The notes: generated by a model not told the origin, from the letters alone. A stretch of 64,000 bases of DNA from Rhabdophis nuchalis (GCA_039707465.1 CM077647.1:173104663-173168662), one strand, 5' to 3'. Positions 20,878-32,511 are shown, numbered from the stretch's first letter. Numbers and translations: made by a program.

Positions 20878-21765
20878 TTATTGGCGCGGTGGGGTTGTCA
20901 TGTTGGTGGAAGATGCAGCTGCTGACGGTGTGGTTGCTGGAGCTGCGGCTCGGCAAACGGCTGCCAGGTGTTCTTTCCTGCCGCATCGACGGCACACTGA
21001 TGCCTTGAAGGGGCATTCAGGTCTCTGGTGGGCGCCTCCACAGCCCAGACAGGTTCCAGAGTTTGGCTGGGCTGTAAATGAGCGGTTGGGCATGCGTCCG
21101 GTCACTCTCATGCATGCCCCTTGTTCTTCTTCTTCCATTTCGTCTAGCAGGGCTATTTCGTCCACTAGGCAAGCTCGTGGCGAGGGAAAGAGAGGAGGAT
21201 GAGCGCGGCCCATGTCAGATGCTGAAATTTCCGACAATTCCGCCACGCGAGCTTCTTCCACCGCCTGCTCTAGGGTCAGCACAGTTTTAGAGAGCAGGCG
21301 GCGTTTGAGGCAGATGTCCCGGACGCCGCACATGAACTGCTCTAACAATGATTCCTCCAGGAAGGCTGCTGGAAATTCGCAAGGGATTGCGGTAGCCCTT
21401 AGTTTTTTGAGGAATTCGGCTATGGACTGCTTCTGTTGTTGCACACACTGTCTGAAGGCATAGCGGTGCGCTATGCGGGATGGTACAGGTGCATAGTGTG
21501 CTCTTAGACGGCCGAGGAGGTCGTCCCACGGAACTTCGTGCACCGCGGCTGGTGCTGCGATGGTTCATGCTGTGGCGAACAATTCTGGACCTCTGCACCC
21601 GAGGAAAAGGCTCAGTTTTCTAGCTGGTGCTAGCTCGCCATAGTCGTTGACAATTAGGAAACACTTGAAGCGTGCTAGGAAGGATGCCCATTGTTCCTTT
21701 GTTGGATCGAACGGTACGAACGGTGGCATCGTAGTCATGGCTAGGCTGCGGTGGGCGCTAGGCAC
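20878..21765 (-). pseudogene. Gypsy gag with zinc knuckles and one in-frame stop
   Basis: Gag-like protein (FDPTKEQWASFLARF ... LRAHYAPVPSRIAHRYAF) ending in two zinc knuckles, CLGCGGAHQRPEC (imperfect spacing) and CRRCGRKEHLAAVC. The N-terminal part (21765-21565) and the rest (21543-20878) are separated by an in-frame TGA at about 21565-21567 and share the frame. Pol starts in a different frame just downstream. Confidence 0.85.
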
Positions 21766-21835
21766 GAGGACCGTAGATGCGTCGTTTCCCGTCGTGGCCT
21801 CACTGACTAAACCTGGATCCCACCTTCGTCGCCAG

Positions 21836-22186
21836 TGTTAGATTGCAAGAAGGATTCCGACTCAGGCATATTCATAACACAATTATTTATTAACTATCTA
21901 AAATACAAGTGCATAAGAATACAGGCGAAGGTTTTCCCACCTGACAGCAATTTATATAGAGCTGTCAGGTGGGAAAAGCCTCAACGAGGCAGCAAGGCAA
22001 ATTCCGGCTAGTCGCGTCCTATCCAATCAGACGCGACCGCCTTGCAACATTTGTTTCACTTAGATAGAGTGAATCCGGCCAGCCGCGTCTCAGCCAATCA
22101 GACGCGGCTGTCTGCTCCATACAGGAATGCAGCAATTTAGAGTTCACCAGGCTTACTGGCACGGTCGTAAGTCTGAGGATTTAACA
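21836..22186 (-). repeat. 5' LTR of the Gypsy element (element sense)
   Basis: 351 bp. It matches the other LTR except for about 15 substitutions, four of which fall in the paired arms of two inverted repeats and keep the pairing. Confidence 0.9.
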
Positions 22187-22246
22187 GCATGGATTTACTC
22201 AAGTAGCATTTACTACTCTGACAAAGTCAAGGGACGCTTCACAATC
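22187..22246 (+). pseudogene. IGHV: VH-5 pseudogene, 3' part (CDR2 to framework 3)
   Basis: It resumes with the duplicated GCATG and reads [19 protein letters not shown] in the original frame, then meets TGA. Framework 3 stops at about 22246 and is fused to sequence of the next unit's pre-leader region (compare 57130-57180). The rest of framework 3, Cys104 and the RSS are gone, so a deletion joined VH-5 to VH-6. Confidence 0.88.
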
Positions 22247-22308
22247 TGAACATTCAATTCCTGAATGTTTTCCTGTTGATTCCCCTCCATTCATCAGAGG
22301 GAGCAAGA

Positions 22309-22743
22309 ATGACTCTGTGGCCAAAGTTGGTCTTCTTACTAGCAGCCCTTCAAGGTAATGCTTCTGCCTGTAGTAGTTCTTACAGTTGGCTCTTCTTGTA
22401 TACTGAGAATCTCACTGAATCTCTCTTCTTTGCAAGTGCCCAGTCTCAAGCCCAATTTGTGGAGTCTGGAGGGGATGTGAGAAGGCCTGGGGAGTCCCTA
22501 AATCTCTCCTGCCAAGCCTCTGGATTCACCTTCAGTATCTACCAAATGCAGTGGGTGAGGCAGGCACCAGGTGAAGGACTGAAATGTGTTTCAGATATAC
22601 ATTCATGATCATCTAGCATTTACTACTCAGAGAAAGTCAAGGGACGCTTCACCACCTCCAGGGACAATGCCAAAAGCCAGCTCTATCTGCAAATGAACAG
22701 CCTCAAACCAGCAAACACGGCTGTCTATTACTGCACAACTCTA
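22309..22743 (+). pseudogene. IGHV: VH-6: IGHV pseudogene, group D leader
   Basis: Exon 1 is 22309-22354 ([16 protein letters not shown]). The V exon is about 22437-22743. Lesions: an in-frame TGA in CDR2 (22606-22608), and a splice acceptor changed from CAG to CAA. The next available AG (22435-22436) would give a one-base frame loss. Framework 2 is GLKCVS (Trp47 to Cys). No octamer element lies upstream because the promoter was lost in the VH-5/VH-6 deletion. The RSS is still good, so the segment can rearrange but not make a product. Confidence 0.9.
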
Positions 22744-22782
22744 CACTGTGAGAGGAGGAGAATGTGCAGCTAAGCAAAAACC
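22744..22782 (+). promoter_or_regulatory. RSS of VH-6
   Basis: Heptamer CACTGTG (22744-22750), 23-bp spacer, nonamer GCAAAAACC (22774-22782). Preserved although the gene is dead. Confidence 0.85.
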
Positions 22783-23476
22783 TTCACAGCAGCTCTTTAA
22801 CTTCATTCACTCCCAGATCCTGGCTAATTAGGATTCACCACCATATAGTGAAATTTAAGGATTCTTTTGTCTTGGGTATCCTGGAAGAACGTATCCTGGA
22901 AGCCAATGAAGATTGAAGAAATTGGCTTCAAAATCCCAGTTTCACCTTCTCTGTTTGCAAAGTGATCTGACTTCCGAGGGGAAAAAAAAAAGAGCTAAAT
23001 ATTCTTTATTATCATGGCAGAAATCTGGAAATGAAACTTCAGGATGATCTTTCTAAATATCCAAACTGCCATTCACATATTGAGGAAACATCTGGACTTG
23101 AAGAATCTCCTCAGAGAATTAAGAAAATGTGTCCTCTCCACACTTTGGACACCAGGGGGCAATGTTGACATGCGAAACTCCATGGCTTATGGGGGAGGGA
23201 AGAAATCAATCTATAAAAATAAAAATGTAATTATGAGTTTGTTCAAAACAGATAATCTCCAAAAGTACTGTTCTGATCGCTTCCAAATTCTCACACACTG
23301 TTCCTTACAAATACAGCACCAATGATATATATATAGATTGTGTAGATGTCACACCTGTGCCAGGTACACGCACCAGAAATGTAAAAAATGTAGTTAGATG
23401 GATACAAAGAGAGCAGTGAGCCACAGGATGACATAATATAAAATATCATAATACTCTGTCGATAATATTCAAGGAG
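22783..23476. other. 3' flank of VH-6
   Basis: No gene. Includes copy 2 of the V-duplicon 3' block (23038-23220) also present at 11831. Confidence 0.6.
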
Positions 23477-24365
23477 AAATACAGTAGGTAGGTAGGTAGG
23501 TAGGTAGGTAGGTAGGTAGGTAGGTAGGTAGGTAGGCAGGCAGCTATAGGGATAGAGAGAGGGGGGAGAAATGCAGTAGGTAGGTAGGCAGCTATAGGGA
23601 TAGAGAAAGGGGGGGAAATACAGTAGGTAGGTAGGCAGCTATAGGGATGGAGAGAGGGGGGAGAAATGCAGTAGGTAGGTAGGCAGCTATAGGGATAGAG
23701 AGAGGGGGGAGAAATGCAGTAGGTAGATAGGCAGCTATAGGGATAGAGAAAGGGGGGGAAATACAGTAGGTAGGTAGGTAGGCAGCTATAGGGATATAGA
23801 GGGGGGAGAAATAAAGTAGGTAAGTAGGTAGGCAGCTATAGGGATAGAGAGGGGGGACAAATGCATTAGGTAGGTAGGTAGGTAGGTAGGAAGGTAGGTA
23901 GGTGGATAGAGAGGGAGAGGGAGAAATACAGTAGGTAGGTAGATAAAGGGATGGAGAGAGGGAGAAATATGGTTGGTAGGTAGGTAGGTAGGTAGGTAGG
24001 TAGGTAGGTAGGTAGGTAGGTAGGTGGATAGAGAGGGAGAGGGAGAAATACAGTAGGTAGGTAGGTTGGTAGGTTGGTAGGTAGGTGGATAGAGAGGGAG
24101 AGGGAGAAATACAGTAGGTAGGTAGGTAGGTAGGTTGGTAGGTAGGTGGATAGAGAGGGAGAGAGAGAAATACAGTAGGTAGGTAGGTAAGTAGGTAGGT
24201 AGGTAAGTATTTAGAGGGATAGAGAGAGGGAGAGATATGGTAGGTAGGTAGGTAGTAGGTAGGTAGGTAGGTGGACAGAGAGGGAGAGGGAGAGGGAGAA
24301 TTACAGTAGGTAAGTAGGTAAGTGGATAGAGAGGGAGAGGGAGAAATACAGTAGGTAGGTAGGTG

Positions 24366-24401
<36 letters not shown>

Positions 24402-24430
24402 GGGAGAAATACAATAGGCGGATAGAGAAA
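23477..24430. repeat. Large compound TAGG satellite
   Basis: About 950 bp of (TAGG)n runs alternating with 'cagctatagggatagagag' and 'ggggggagaaatgcag' linkers, giving higher-order units of about 50-60 bp early on and longer TAGG runs later. An expanded relative of 1285-1557. Confidence 0.9.
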
Positions 24431-24552
24431 GAGAGGGAGGCCGAGGGTGACGGAGGCCTTTTCCCGTCCCTTCGGAACGGCAGTCACCTATCGCTCAGCT
24501 CCGACTGACCCATGTTCAACTGATGTTCACATGGAACCCTTCTCCACTTCAA

Positions 24553-25440
24553 AGTAGGTAGGTAGGTAGGTAGAGGTAGAGAGAGAGAGGTAGATAGGTT
24601 GGGGATTATACGGTGGTTGTGTGTATGTGTTTATGTGTGCAGGTTTAGATCTTCACACAGATTGGTTGGCCATTTAACCAGACTTGGCCACAGCAACTTG
24701 TGGTCGGGAATGGCTAGTTCTAAATAAATATACTCTAATTTTGGAAGTGTGACCGCTGTTATTTCTACAAGGCTACAATCCCCTTGGTGAAACAGAAAAG
24801 TTTTATTTTAAAAAAGGATAGGAATCCTTTCTGGTTTTTGTCATCAGAAAAACTGTCCAGGTAGTTCAAATCTTTGATGAAATGAAGAAAAAGAAAAAAG
24901 GAAGGAAGGAAGGAAGGAAGGAAGGAAGGAGGGAGGGAGGGAGGGAGGGAGGGAGGGAGGGAGGAAGGAAGGAAGGAAGGAAGGAAGGAAGGAAGGAAGG
25001 AAGGAAGGAAGGAAGGAAGGAAGGAAGGAAGGGGATGTTTTACCAGGTTTGGTGAAAAGTGAAAAAAAGTCCTAAAAATGGGCATTATCTAAGTACACTA
25101 ATCCAGAGGAAGTTGAGGAGAAAGCTAAAATTGTAAGCATTGAAAGCTTTTTCTTTGGACTAACAGACAAGCAACTAGAATAAAACCCATAAAACCTTGC
25201 TTTTATATATGATAACTGCAGGGAGGATATATACTTAAATTAAAATACTGAGCACCACTCACAATGGAGCGACAGAAAGTGAAGATAATGGAATGTGTAG
25301 AGAAGACTAAACTAAAACTTTTGGTTAGAAAATTATTTATAAACTTTGCATGAAATAGAAAAATACACAGTCATGATTTGTGGTTTTGATGACGAGAAAA
25401 AAATGGATATTAGAAAAACATGAGGTCTTTTAAGTTAACT
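24553..25440. other. Upstream duplicon flank of VH-7, part 1
   Basis: Homologous to 1558-2280. It includes a GGAA/GGGA purine array (24899-25031). No gene is seen. Confidence 0.6.
24899..25031. repeat. (GGAA)n(GGGA)n(GGAA)n microsatellite
   Basis: About 133 bp pure purine on the + strand, with a GGGA core flanked by GGAA. Confidence 0.95.
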
Positions 25441-26967
25441 TAAGGTAACCACCAGGACCGGATGGATTACACCCCAGGGTTCTGAAGGAACTGGCAGACG
25501 AGATCTCACAACCACTGAACTATATCTTTCAGAGATCCTGGAGCACCGGGGACTGCCAGAAGACTGGAAAAGAGCTGATGTGGTTCCTATCTTCGAAAAA
25601 GGAAAAAAAAATAGATCCAGGAAACTATAGACCCATCAGCCTGACCTCAATACCAGGGAAGATTCTGAAAAAGATAATTAAGCAACGAATTAGCGAACAC
25701 CTAGAAGCAAACAAAGTAATAGCCAAAAGCCAACATGGGTTTGTCAAAAACAGATCATGCCAGACTAATCTTATTGAATTCTTTGACAAAGGGACAAAAT
25801 TAGTGGACCAGAGGAATGCTGACGATATAATTTACTTGGACTTCAGCAAGGCATTTGATAAAGTAGACCATAACCTACTATTAGACAAAGTAGAAAAATG
25901 TGGGTTAGACAGCATCACCACCAGATGGATTCGCAACTGGCTGACCAACCGCACTCAATGTGTAGTCCTCAATGGAACTGCATCTACATGGAGGGAAGTA
26001 TGCAGTGGAGTACCCAAGGCTCTGTTTTAGGCCCAGTACTCTTCAACATCTTCATCAATGATTTGGATGAGGGGATAAATGGGGAACTCATCAAATTTGC
26101 AGAGGACCCCAAGCTGGCAGGAATAGCCAATAACACTCCAGAAGATAGGCTGAAGATACAGGAGATCTTGACAAACTTGAACATTGGACACTATCTAATA
26201 AAATGAAATTCAATGACAAAAAGAGTAAGGTTCTACATTTAGGCAAGAAAAACAAAATGCACAGGTACAGTATAGGTGGTACCCTGCTCAAAAGTAGCAA
26301 CTGTGAAAGGGATGTTGGAGTCCTAGTGGACAACCATTTAAATAGGAGCCAGCCATGTGCAGCAGCTGCCAAAAAAGCCAACACAGTTCTAGGCTGCATA
26401 AACAGGGGATAGAATCAAGATCACGTGAAGTGTTAATACCACTTTATAATGCCTTGGTAAGGCCACACTTGGAATACTGCATACAGTTCTGATCGCCACG
26501 ATGTAGAAAAGATGTGGAGACTCTGGAAAGAGTGCAGAGAAGAGCAACAAAGATGATTAGGGGACTGGATGTTAAAACATATGAGGAACGGTTGCAGGAA
26601 CTGGGTATGTCTAGTTTAATGAAGAGAAGGACCAGGGGAGACATGATAGCAGTGTTACGATATCTCAGGGGTTGCCACAAAGAAGAGGGAGCCAAACTAT
26701 TCTCCAAAGCACCTGAGGGTAGGACAAGAAGCAATGGGTGGAAACTAATTAAGGAGAGAAACAACTTAGAACTGAAGATGAATTTCCTGACAGTTAGAAC
26801 AATTCACCAGTGGAACTGCTTGCCTCCAGAAGTTGTGAATGTCCCAACCCTGGAAGTCTTTAAGCAGATGATGGATAGCCATTTGTCTGAAATGGTATAG
26901 GGTTTCCTGCCTAGGCAGGGGTTTGGACTAGATGACCTCCAAGGTCCCTTCCAATTCTGCTATTGTA
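25441..26967 (+). mobile_element. CR1-family LINE (second CR1 family), 5'-truncated
   Basis: Non-LTR element with a recognisable RT: NYRPISLTSIPGKILKK, KSQHGFVKNRSC, DFSKAFDKVDHNLLLDKV (motif A), then a frameshift into VLGPVLFNIFINDL. The YADD box is altered (FAEDPKLAG). Downstream are DKKSKVLHLGKKN, VQRRATKMIRGL and the same 3' end as at 1-560 (TATTGTATTA). Several frameshifts make it dead. It lies within the duplicated flank upstream of VH-7. Confidence 0.85.
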
Positions 26968-27275
26968 TTAATATTATAAATGTACTTGTATTTGCTGCAG
27001 AAGAAATACCGACATCCTTTTTTCTGTTTCTTTTCATTCTCATTCTGAATTTTAATGTTTCCTTCCGTCCTTCTTTCCTCCTTTCCTTCTTTCATCCCTC
27101 CCTCCCTCCCATCCTTCTTTTCACAAGTCTGTTCATTATTGTGATTTATTCTACAAAGTTTGGTCACTTTTTAAAATTACAATCATTGCTATTACTTTTG
27201 TCCTTATTGTATTTCACGTAAAGTCTATGTAAACAAAATCTTAACTCCCCGAGAGTCTCTTTTAACCCAAGCAAT
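26968..27275. other. Upstream duplicon flank of VH-7, part 2
   Basis: Homologous to 2285-2587 (upstream of VH-1), resuming after the CR1 insertion. No gene. Confidence 0.6.
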
Positions 27276-27283
27276 ATGTAAAT
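27276..27283 (+). promoter_or_regulatory. Octamer-like promoter element of VH-7
   Basis: ATGTAAAT, at the usual distance before the leader start. Confidence 0.75.
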
Positions 27284-27404
27284 CAGGGCACAATTTGCCC
27301 TTTAAAGGAACCACAAGATTTCCTTCTTCAGGCTACACAAAAGTTAAGCCCTTCCCTGAATCCTTTTCTATCAATTCCTTTTCCATTCATTAGAGGAAGT
27401 AAAG

Positions 27405-27427
27405 ATGGTTCTGTGGCAAAACCTCTT
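27405..27427 (+). pseudogene. IGHV: VH-7 leader exon, first half
   Basis: The first 23 nt of a group A leader exon (MVLWQNL). A CR1-type LINE has inserted here; the exon resumes at 28387. Confidence 0.92.
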
Positions 27428-28382
27428 AATAATAATAATAATAATAATTTTAATTTATATCCCGCTCTCTCTCCCCAAGGGGACTCGAGGCGGGGCACAG
27501 GCAATTAAAAATACAAATAAACCACAAACAAATACAAAATACAGAGTTAAAAATAGATTAAATAGATCCTGCGCTAAAACCCATAACTAAACTAAAAATT
27601 ACCCCTAAAAAACCCTGACCTAAAAAGAGACTACCCAAGGCCGGCCAGACGAAAAAAGTGCGTCTTTAATTTTAAGCGGAAGGAGCGGAGGTCCGTGGTT
27701 GTCCTGATATCGGGGGGAAGGTCATTCCAGAGGGCTGGGCCCGCCACAGAGAAGGCCCTTCCCCTGGGCGTCGCCCGCTGACAAAGTCTAGTGGACGGCA
27801 CCCGGAGAAGTCCCTCTCTGTGGGAGCGAATCGGCCGTGAGGATGTATGGGGCAGGATCCGATCCCGCAGGTAGCTAGGTCCCGAGCCATGGAGCGCTTT
27901 GAAGATGGTAACTAACACCTTGAAGCGCACCCGGAAGACGACAGGTAGCCAGTGCAGCTCGCGCAACAGCGGTGTTACATGGGCAAACCTAGAGGTGCCC
28001 ATAATTGCTCGCGCGGCTGCATTCTGGACCAACTGAAGCCTCCGGGTACACCTCAAGGGGAGCCCCATGTAGAGAGAGTTGCAATAATCCAGTCGGGATG
28101 TCACGAGAGCATGAGTGACTGTGCGAAGGGCGTCCCGATCCAATAGGGGGCGCAACTGGCGTACCAGGCGAACCTGGTAAAACGCCCTCCTGGCCACGGC
28201 TGTCACTTGATCTTCCATGGACAGCCGGGTATCCAGGAGGACACCCAAGTTGCGCGCCCCATCCACAGGGGCAAGATGTTCGCCCCCTATGGCCAGCGTT
28301 GGAGAGAGCTGGTTGAATCGGGCAGCCGGAAACCACAGCCACTCGGTCTTGGTCGGGTTGAGCCTAAGTCCGTTACTTCCCA
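27428..28382 (-). mobile_element. CR1/L3-type LINE inserted in the VH-7 leader
   Basis: A minus-strand, 5'-truncated LINE. The (AAT)n tail is at 27428, then the conserved 3' UTR ('ccgctctctctccccaagggg'). A 250-residue open C-terminal ORF2 fragment runs from 28383 down to 27631 (GVLLDTRLSMEDQV ... GPALWNDLPPDIRTTTD). A possible short TCTT direct repeat flanks it. The ORF is intact along its length, so the insertion is probably young. Confidence 0.9.
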
Positions 28383-28386
28383 TCTT

Positions 28387-28792
28387 GTTCTTACTTGCTC
28401 TCCTCAGAGGTAATATTTTTCCTCCTTATTCAGCTAATTCCCTTTTAATTCTTTTATATAGGAAGGCTCACTCAAACTCCTCTCATTTTAGGTGTCCGAT
28501 CTGAGGTTCAGTTGGTGGAGTCTGGAGGGGATGTGAGAAGACCTGGGGAGTCCCTCCGTCTCTCCTGCCAAGCCTCTGGATTCACCTTCAGCAGCCATTA
28601 CATGAGCTGGATGAGGCAGGCTCCAGGGAAAGGACTGGAATGGGTGGCATGGATTTACTCAACTACCATTAACTACTCAGACAAAGTCAAGGGACACTTC
28701 ACCATCTCCAGGGATGATGCCAAAAGCCAGCTGTATCTGCAAATGAACAATCTGAAAGAAGAGGACACAGCTGTCTATTACTGTGCGAGATA
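28387..28792 (+). pseudogene. IGHV: VH-7: IGHV with leader split by LINE
   Basis: The second half of the leader exon is 28387-28409, ending in a normal GT donor. The V exon (28492-28792) is fully open: [13 protein letters not shown] start, [25 protein letters not shown]2 WIYSTTIN (one residue short), RFTISRD-like framework 3 ([11 protein letters not shown]) and YYCAR. The promoter, acceptor and RSS look intact, so the leader insertion is the only clear lesion. Confidence 0.9.
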
Positions 28793-28831
28793 CACAGTGG
28801 GAGGAAGTGAATCTGAAGCCCATCAAGAACT
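28793..28831 (+). promoter_or_regulatory. RSS of VH-7, 23-bp spacer
   Basis: CACAGTG, 23-bp spacer, TCAAGAACT (28823-28831). Confidence 0.9.
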
Positions 28832-29195
28832 TTCTCTGCCTCTGAGCAGCTCTCCGAAATGATTCACACAAGTGTGTTTGATTTATATTCCATTTCAATT
28901 GTCTGGCTGCCTTCTTTTATTGTTTTGAAATTCCATCCCTTTTGGCTCTTTGATCAGTTCCACAACTTCCACACTGCAAACCTAAATCTTTATTTAATCA
29001 AAGACAATCCTGCCCAGTTTCCCAATAATTATTATTTTTTATCATCATCACAGCCCCCTAATGTATTTGTGTTTCTGTGTGTTTGTGTGTGTGTCTGTTG
29101 GGTATGTTAAAAATTATTATGTCAAAACATACATCTCTTTTATCCAAATATATTGTAAATTAAGGAGCAATAGACAATGGATTCTTAAGTATCAT
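28832..29195. other. 3' flank of VH-7
   Basis: Homologous to the 3' flank of VH-1. No gene. Confidence 0.6.
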
Positions 29196-29248
29196 CTGTC
29201 CGTCTGTCTGTCTGTCTGTCTGTCTACCTACCTACCTACCTACCTACA

Positions 29249-29344
<96 letters not shown>
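29196..29344. repeat. Stepped microsatellite (GTCT)n(ACCT)n(ATCT)n
   Basis: Three tetranucleotide motifs, each one base different from the next, in consecutive blocks. Confidence 0.95.
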
Positions 29345-29399
29345 GTCATCTCTAACATTCATCCATCTGCTAACCCACTCATCCATCCAACCATCACAT

Positions 29400-30671
29400 T
29401 TTTTTTTTAAACGAGCCACCTCCTTCTGTCTGTTGTGTAAAGATAAAGTAGAAGTTTTGCATTGTCTGGTTGTGTCAAATTCTAGGAGTGGTGCTCAAGT
29501 CCATTTCTTTGCCAAAAGAGCCAACATTGTCCAAAGAAATTTCGACGTCAAGTGGACAGCATGATTATATGCTGGGGCACACAGAATGCTGTATTCATCC
29601 AACCGAAGCGGTACCTATTTATCTACTCACATTTTTCATGCTTTTGAACTGTTAGGTAGGTAGGAGCTGAGGCAAGGACATGAGCTTGCTTCATTATGAG
29701 AAACTCAGGTCTCGAACATGGCCTCTCCCCTTGCCAGCTTACAAGTTGGGTGTCCTTAACTGAAGAGGTATCCTCAAGAAACTTTTTCAAGAGGCAACTG
29801 GACTTCTGGTTGTTATTATTATTTATTTGAAGACATTTCACTTCTCATCCAAGGAATGTCTTCAGCTCTTCTTGGAGGAAAAGCTGAAGAAGCTTCTTGG
29901 ATGAGAATTGAAATGTCTTCAAAGGAAAACCAGAAAGTCCCGTTGTCTCTTGAAAAGTCACGTTTGGGACAACCATGGCCTGGAAGACTTGGGGTCTTCA
30001 TAGACATTCAACCACACAGCCATTGTAACTTTGAACGGTCACTAAATGAACCGTTGTAAATTGAGGAATACCTGTAGCACCTACACAATTCCTTCATTTA
30101 TTTCTTCTGCTGTATATCTGCTTATCATTTATTTACTTCATTTGGCCTACCATCTATCACTGCACAGACACAGAATCAGGTAGAAACTGTATGAATTACG
30201 CCTTACAATTGGAATGCCTTTAATAAACCCCTCTGGGTAACCTTATTACTGTTGATCCCTTTCTACTAGATTACTATACTAACTGTTTTATCTATTTATT
30301 CAATTTGTATGCCACCCACCTCATGGTCAGCCTTGTCCCAGTAAAGCTAGGATGGAGGGAGAAGAGGGAAACCTTTGCAAAATCTGGCTAGAGTCTTGTT
30401 TAGTTGGAGGTGAACAGACCAGATCGGATATTAGGGATAGTTTAGAATACATGATCTGGATGGAGTTTTCTATAACATTATTTCATGATTTCATTGGATT
30501 TGGGAAAACAAATAAGAATACCTCACCCCAGTTAATAAAAATCTGTCATAGATTCACACTTGACAAATGGATGACCAGTCATTTTGGGAAGAGTTCCCTG
30601 AAAGGAACTCAAACTGAACACTTCCGGAGGCTACAATTTGCATTGTGAAGCCATGTCTGAGTTGACAACAC
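29400..30671. other. V-duplicon flank and unclassified repeat
   Basis: 29400-29590 repeats the block seen at 3700-3880. 29829-29853 and 29896-29920 form an inverted repeat (25-nt arms, a few mismatches) of the kind 'gaagacatttcacttctcat'; related sequence occurs at 33440-33530 and 35838-35868. The rest (29930-30671) shows nothing I recognise. Confidence 0.5.
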
Positions 30672-31003
<332 letters not shown>

Positions 31004-31194
31004 GTCCGCTGTGAAATATAGCACAATCTGAATTGAACTGGGGAATACAAAGTGCTATATTTGTATTTCTCAATCCACAAGGAGAATTGTCATTAATAGT
31101 ATTTGTATTATTATTTCAATTTGCAGGACTATCCAGCTTCACTAATCATCTCTGGGCAGCTAACAACCAATGTAAACAAAACACAAATTGCAGC

Positions 31195-32511
31195 GGATTC
31201 GGTTTCCGGTTTCCGTAGGCGACGGACGCATTTTCGGACACGTCTGCCGCTCGTTTCTCTGGTGGGCCCCCTCGGGGGCACAGGGGGTTTGGGTAAACCC
31301 CCTGCTGTATGGGCAGCTGCTGGAGACCCCCAACCAGATGGCGGTCAGTGGGGTGTCTTTCCTGCTTCTCCCCAGAGCCCTCTCACCGACGAATGCCGGA
31401 ATAAACGCAAAATTGGAAGACGGGCTGAAATGCTGGGGACGGAGGATCACACCGAGTCTCCTGCTTAACTAGAGTGGCAAATGTGAACTGTGAGTCATTT
31501 TTACATTTGATTGCTATTAAAAGAAGAATAGAGGGGGGAGTTTTAACCCCCCCTCATAAAAAGCGGCAATTGGAAATGCTCTCCAGAATGGGGAGAAAGA
31601 GGATTAACTGCCAACCGATCTAATAGCAGTTAAAAAAAAATTTCTACCCACGGAATTACAGTTGCAACATTATAACCAAGTCTCTTTGCAACAGAAATGA
31701 AACTTTCACTTTTACTTCCCTTCCTGCGATGAAGCGGGGAAAATGGCTTCTCTTTGTTCTCAGCTGGAAAACTTTCTCCCGACCAACAAAACATCTCTTC
31801 AGTGTTTTAAGACCATAAGGCAACAAATTTACATTTAAAGCCTTCCCCAAGAAGCCTTTAGTATGTCTCCTAATACGTGGATCTTCTTTCTTTTTTTTTG
31901 GGTTTTGATAACATAGTTATCTCTCTGGATTTTATATAATATTTGGCATGAACTTTGGTTTGAAGTTTTCCTGATATCTCGGACAAAAATGCTACAAAAA
32001 GAAACAGCTGGTGAGAGCATCCAAGAATTGTCAACAAATGAGATGCTCCAGAATATAATGAAAGAGGTACAAGAAATGCGAAAGGACTTGATAAGCTTAA
32101 GAATAGAACTGTTGGAGACACAAAGAAGTACAATGGACAATAAACAAAAAATTGAACTGTTAGAGGAAGGAGCAGTTGAGATGAAAGAAGAGATAAAGGA
32201 AATACGGAAAGAAAGCACAGAAATGAGTGGGCATATGTCAAAAATAGAATTTGAAAGAATGTCTTTTTTTCTCAGGTTCCAGAACGTGCCAGAGATGGAA
32301 GGGGAGGATATTAAAGATTTAATGAGTACAATTTTAGCAGATTATATTAAAAGAAATAAAGAGCGCCTCTAGTGGGATATGGACCTGGTCTATAGAATTA
32401 ACTCAGCATATGCTAGAATAAATGATGTACCAAGAGAGGTTCATATTAAATTTTTAAGAAGGTCCACAAGGGATGAGATACTGAGGGCACAACGGGGGGG
32501 GGGGGGGGGGG
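31195..32511 (+). mobile_element. ORF1-only L1 relative, divergent copy, 3'-truncated
   Basis: Related to 12277-14268 but diverged. It has a GC-rich 5' region (31195-31980), then an ORF1-like frame from 31989 (coiled coil, then MSGHMSKIEFERMSFFLRFQNV). An in-frame TAG at 32370-32372 breaks it and the frame continues (DLVYRINSAYARIN, REVHIKFLRRSTR). It stops at a run of 18 G (32494-32511). The C-terminal domain and 3' UTR are missing. Confidence 0.78.

Larger units (their letters stand above)
17033..22186 (-). mobile_element. Full-length Ty3/Gypsy LTR retrotransposon
   Basis: A 5,154-bp element on the minus strand inserted in CDR2 of VH-5. Both LTRs are 351 bp (17033-17383 and 21836-22186) and start TG and end CA in element orientation. 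They differ at about 15 positions by eye, roughly 4%. Next to the downstream LTR (element sense) is a purine-rich tract, GGGGGAAGGAG. Next to the upstream LTR is a primer-binding-site candidate starting TGGCGACGAAGG. The order gag, protease, RT, RNase H, integrase is that of Ty3/Gypsy. Frames are broken in several places, so this copy is not autonomous. Confidence 0.93.

Noticed and set aside
17787..21463. Several plus-strand frames across the Gypsy element.
   Set aside because: They lie opposite the recognisable gag-pol on the minus strand and have no family features.
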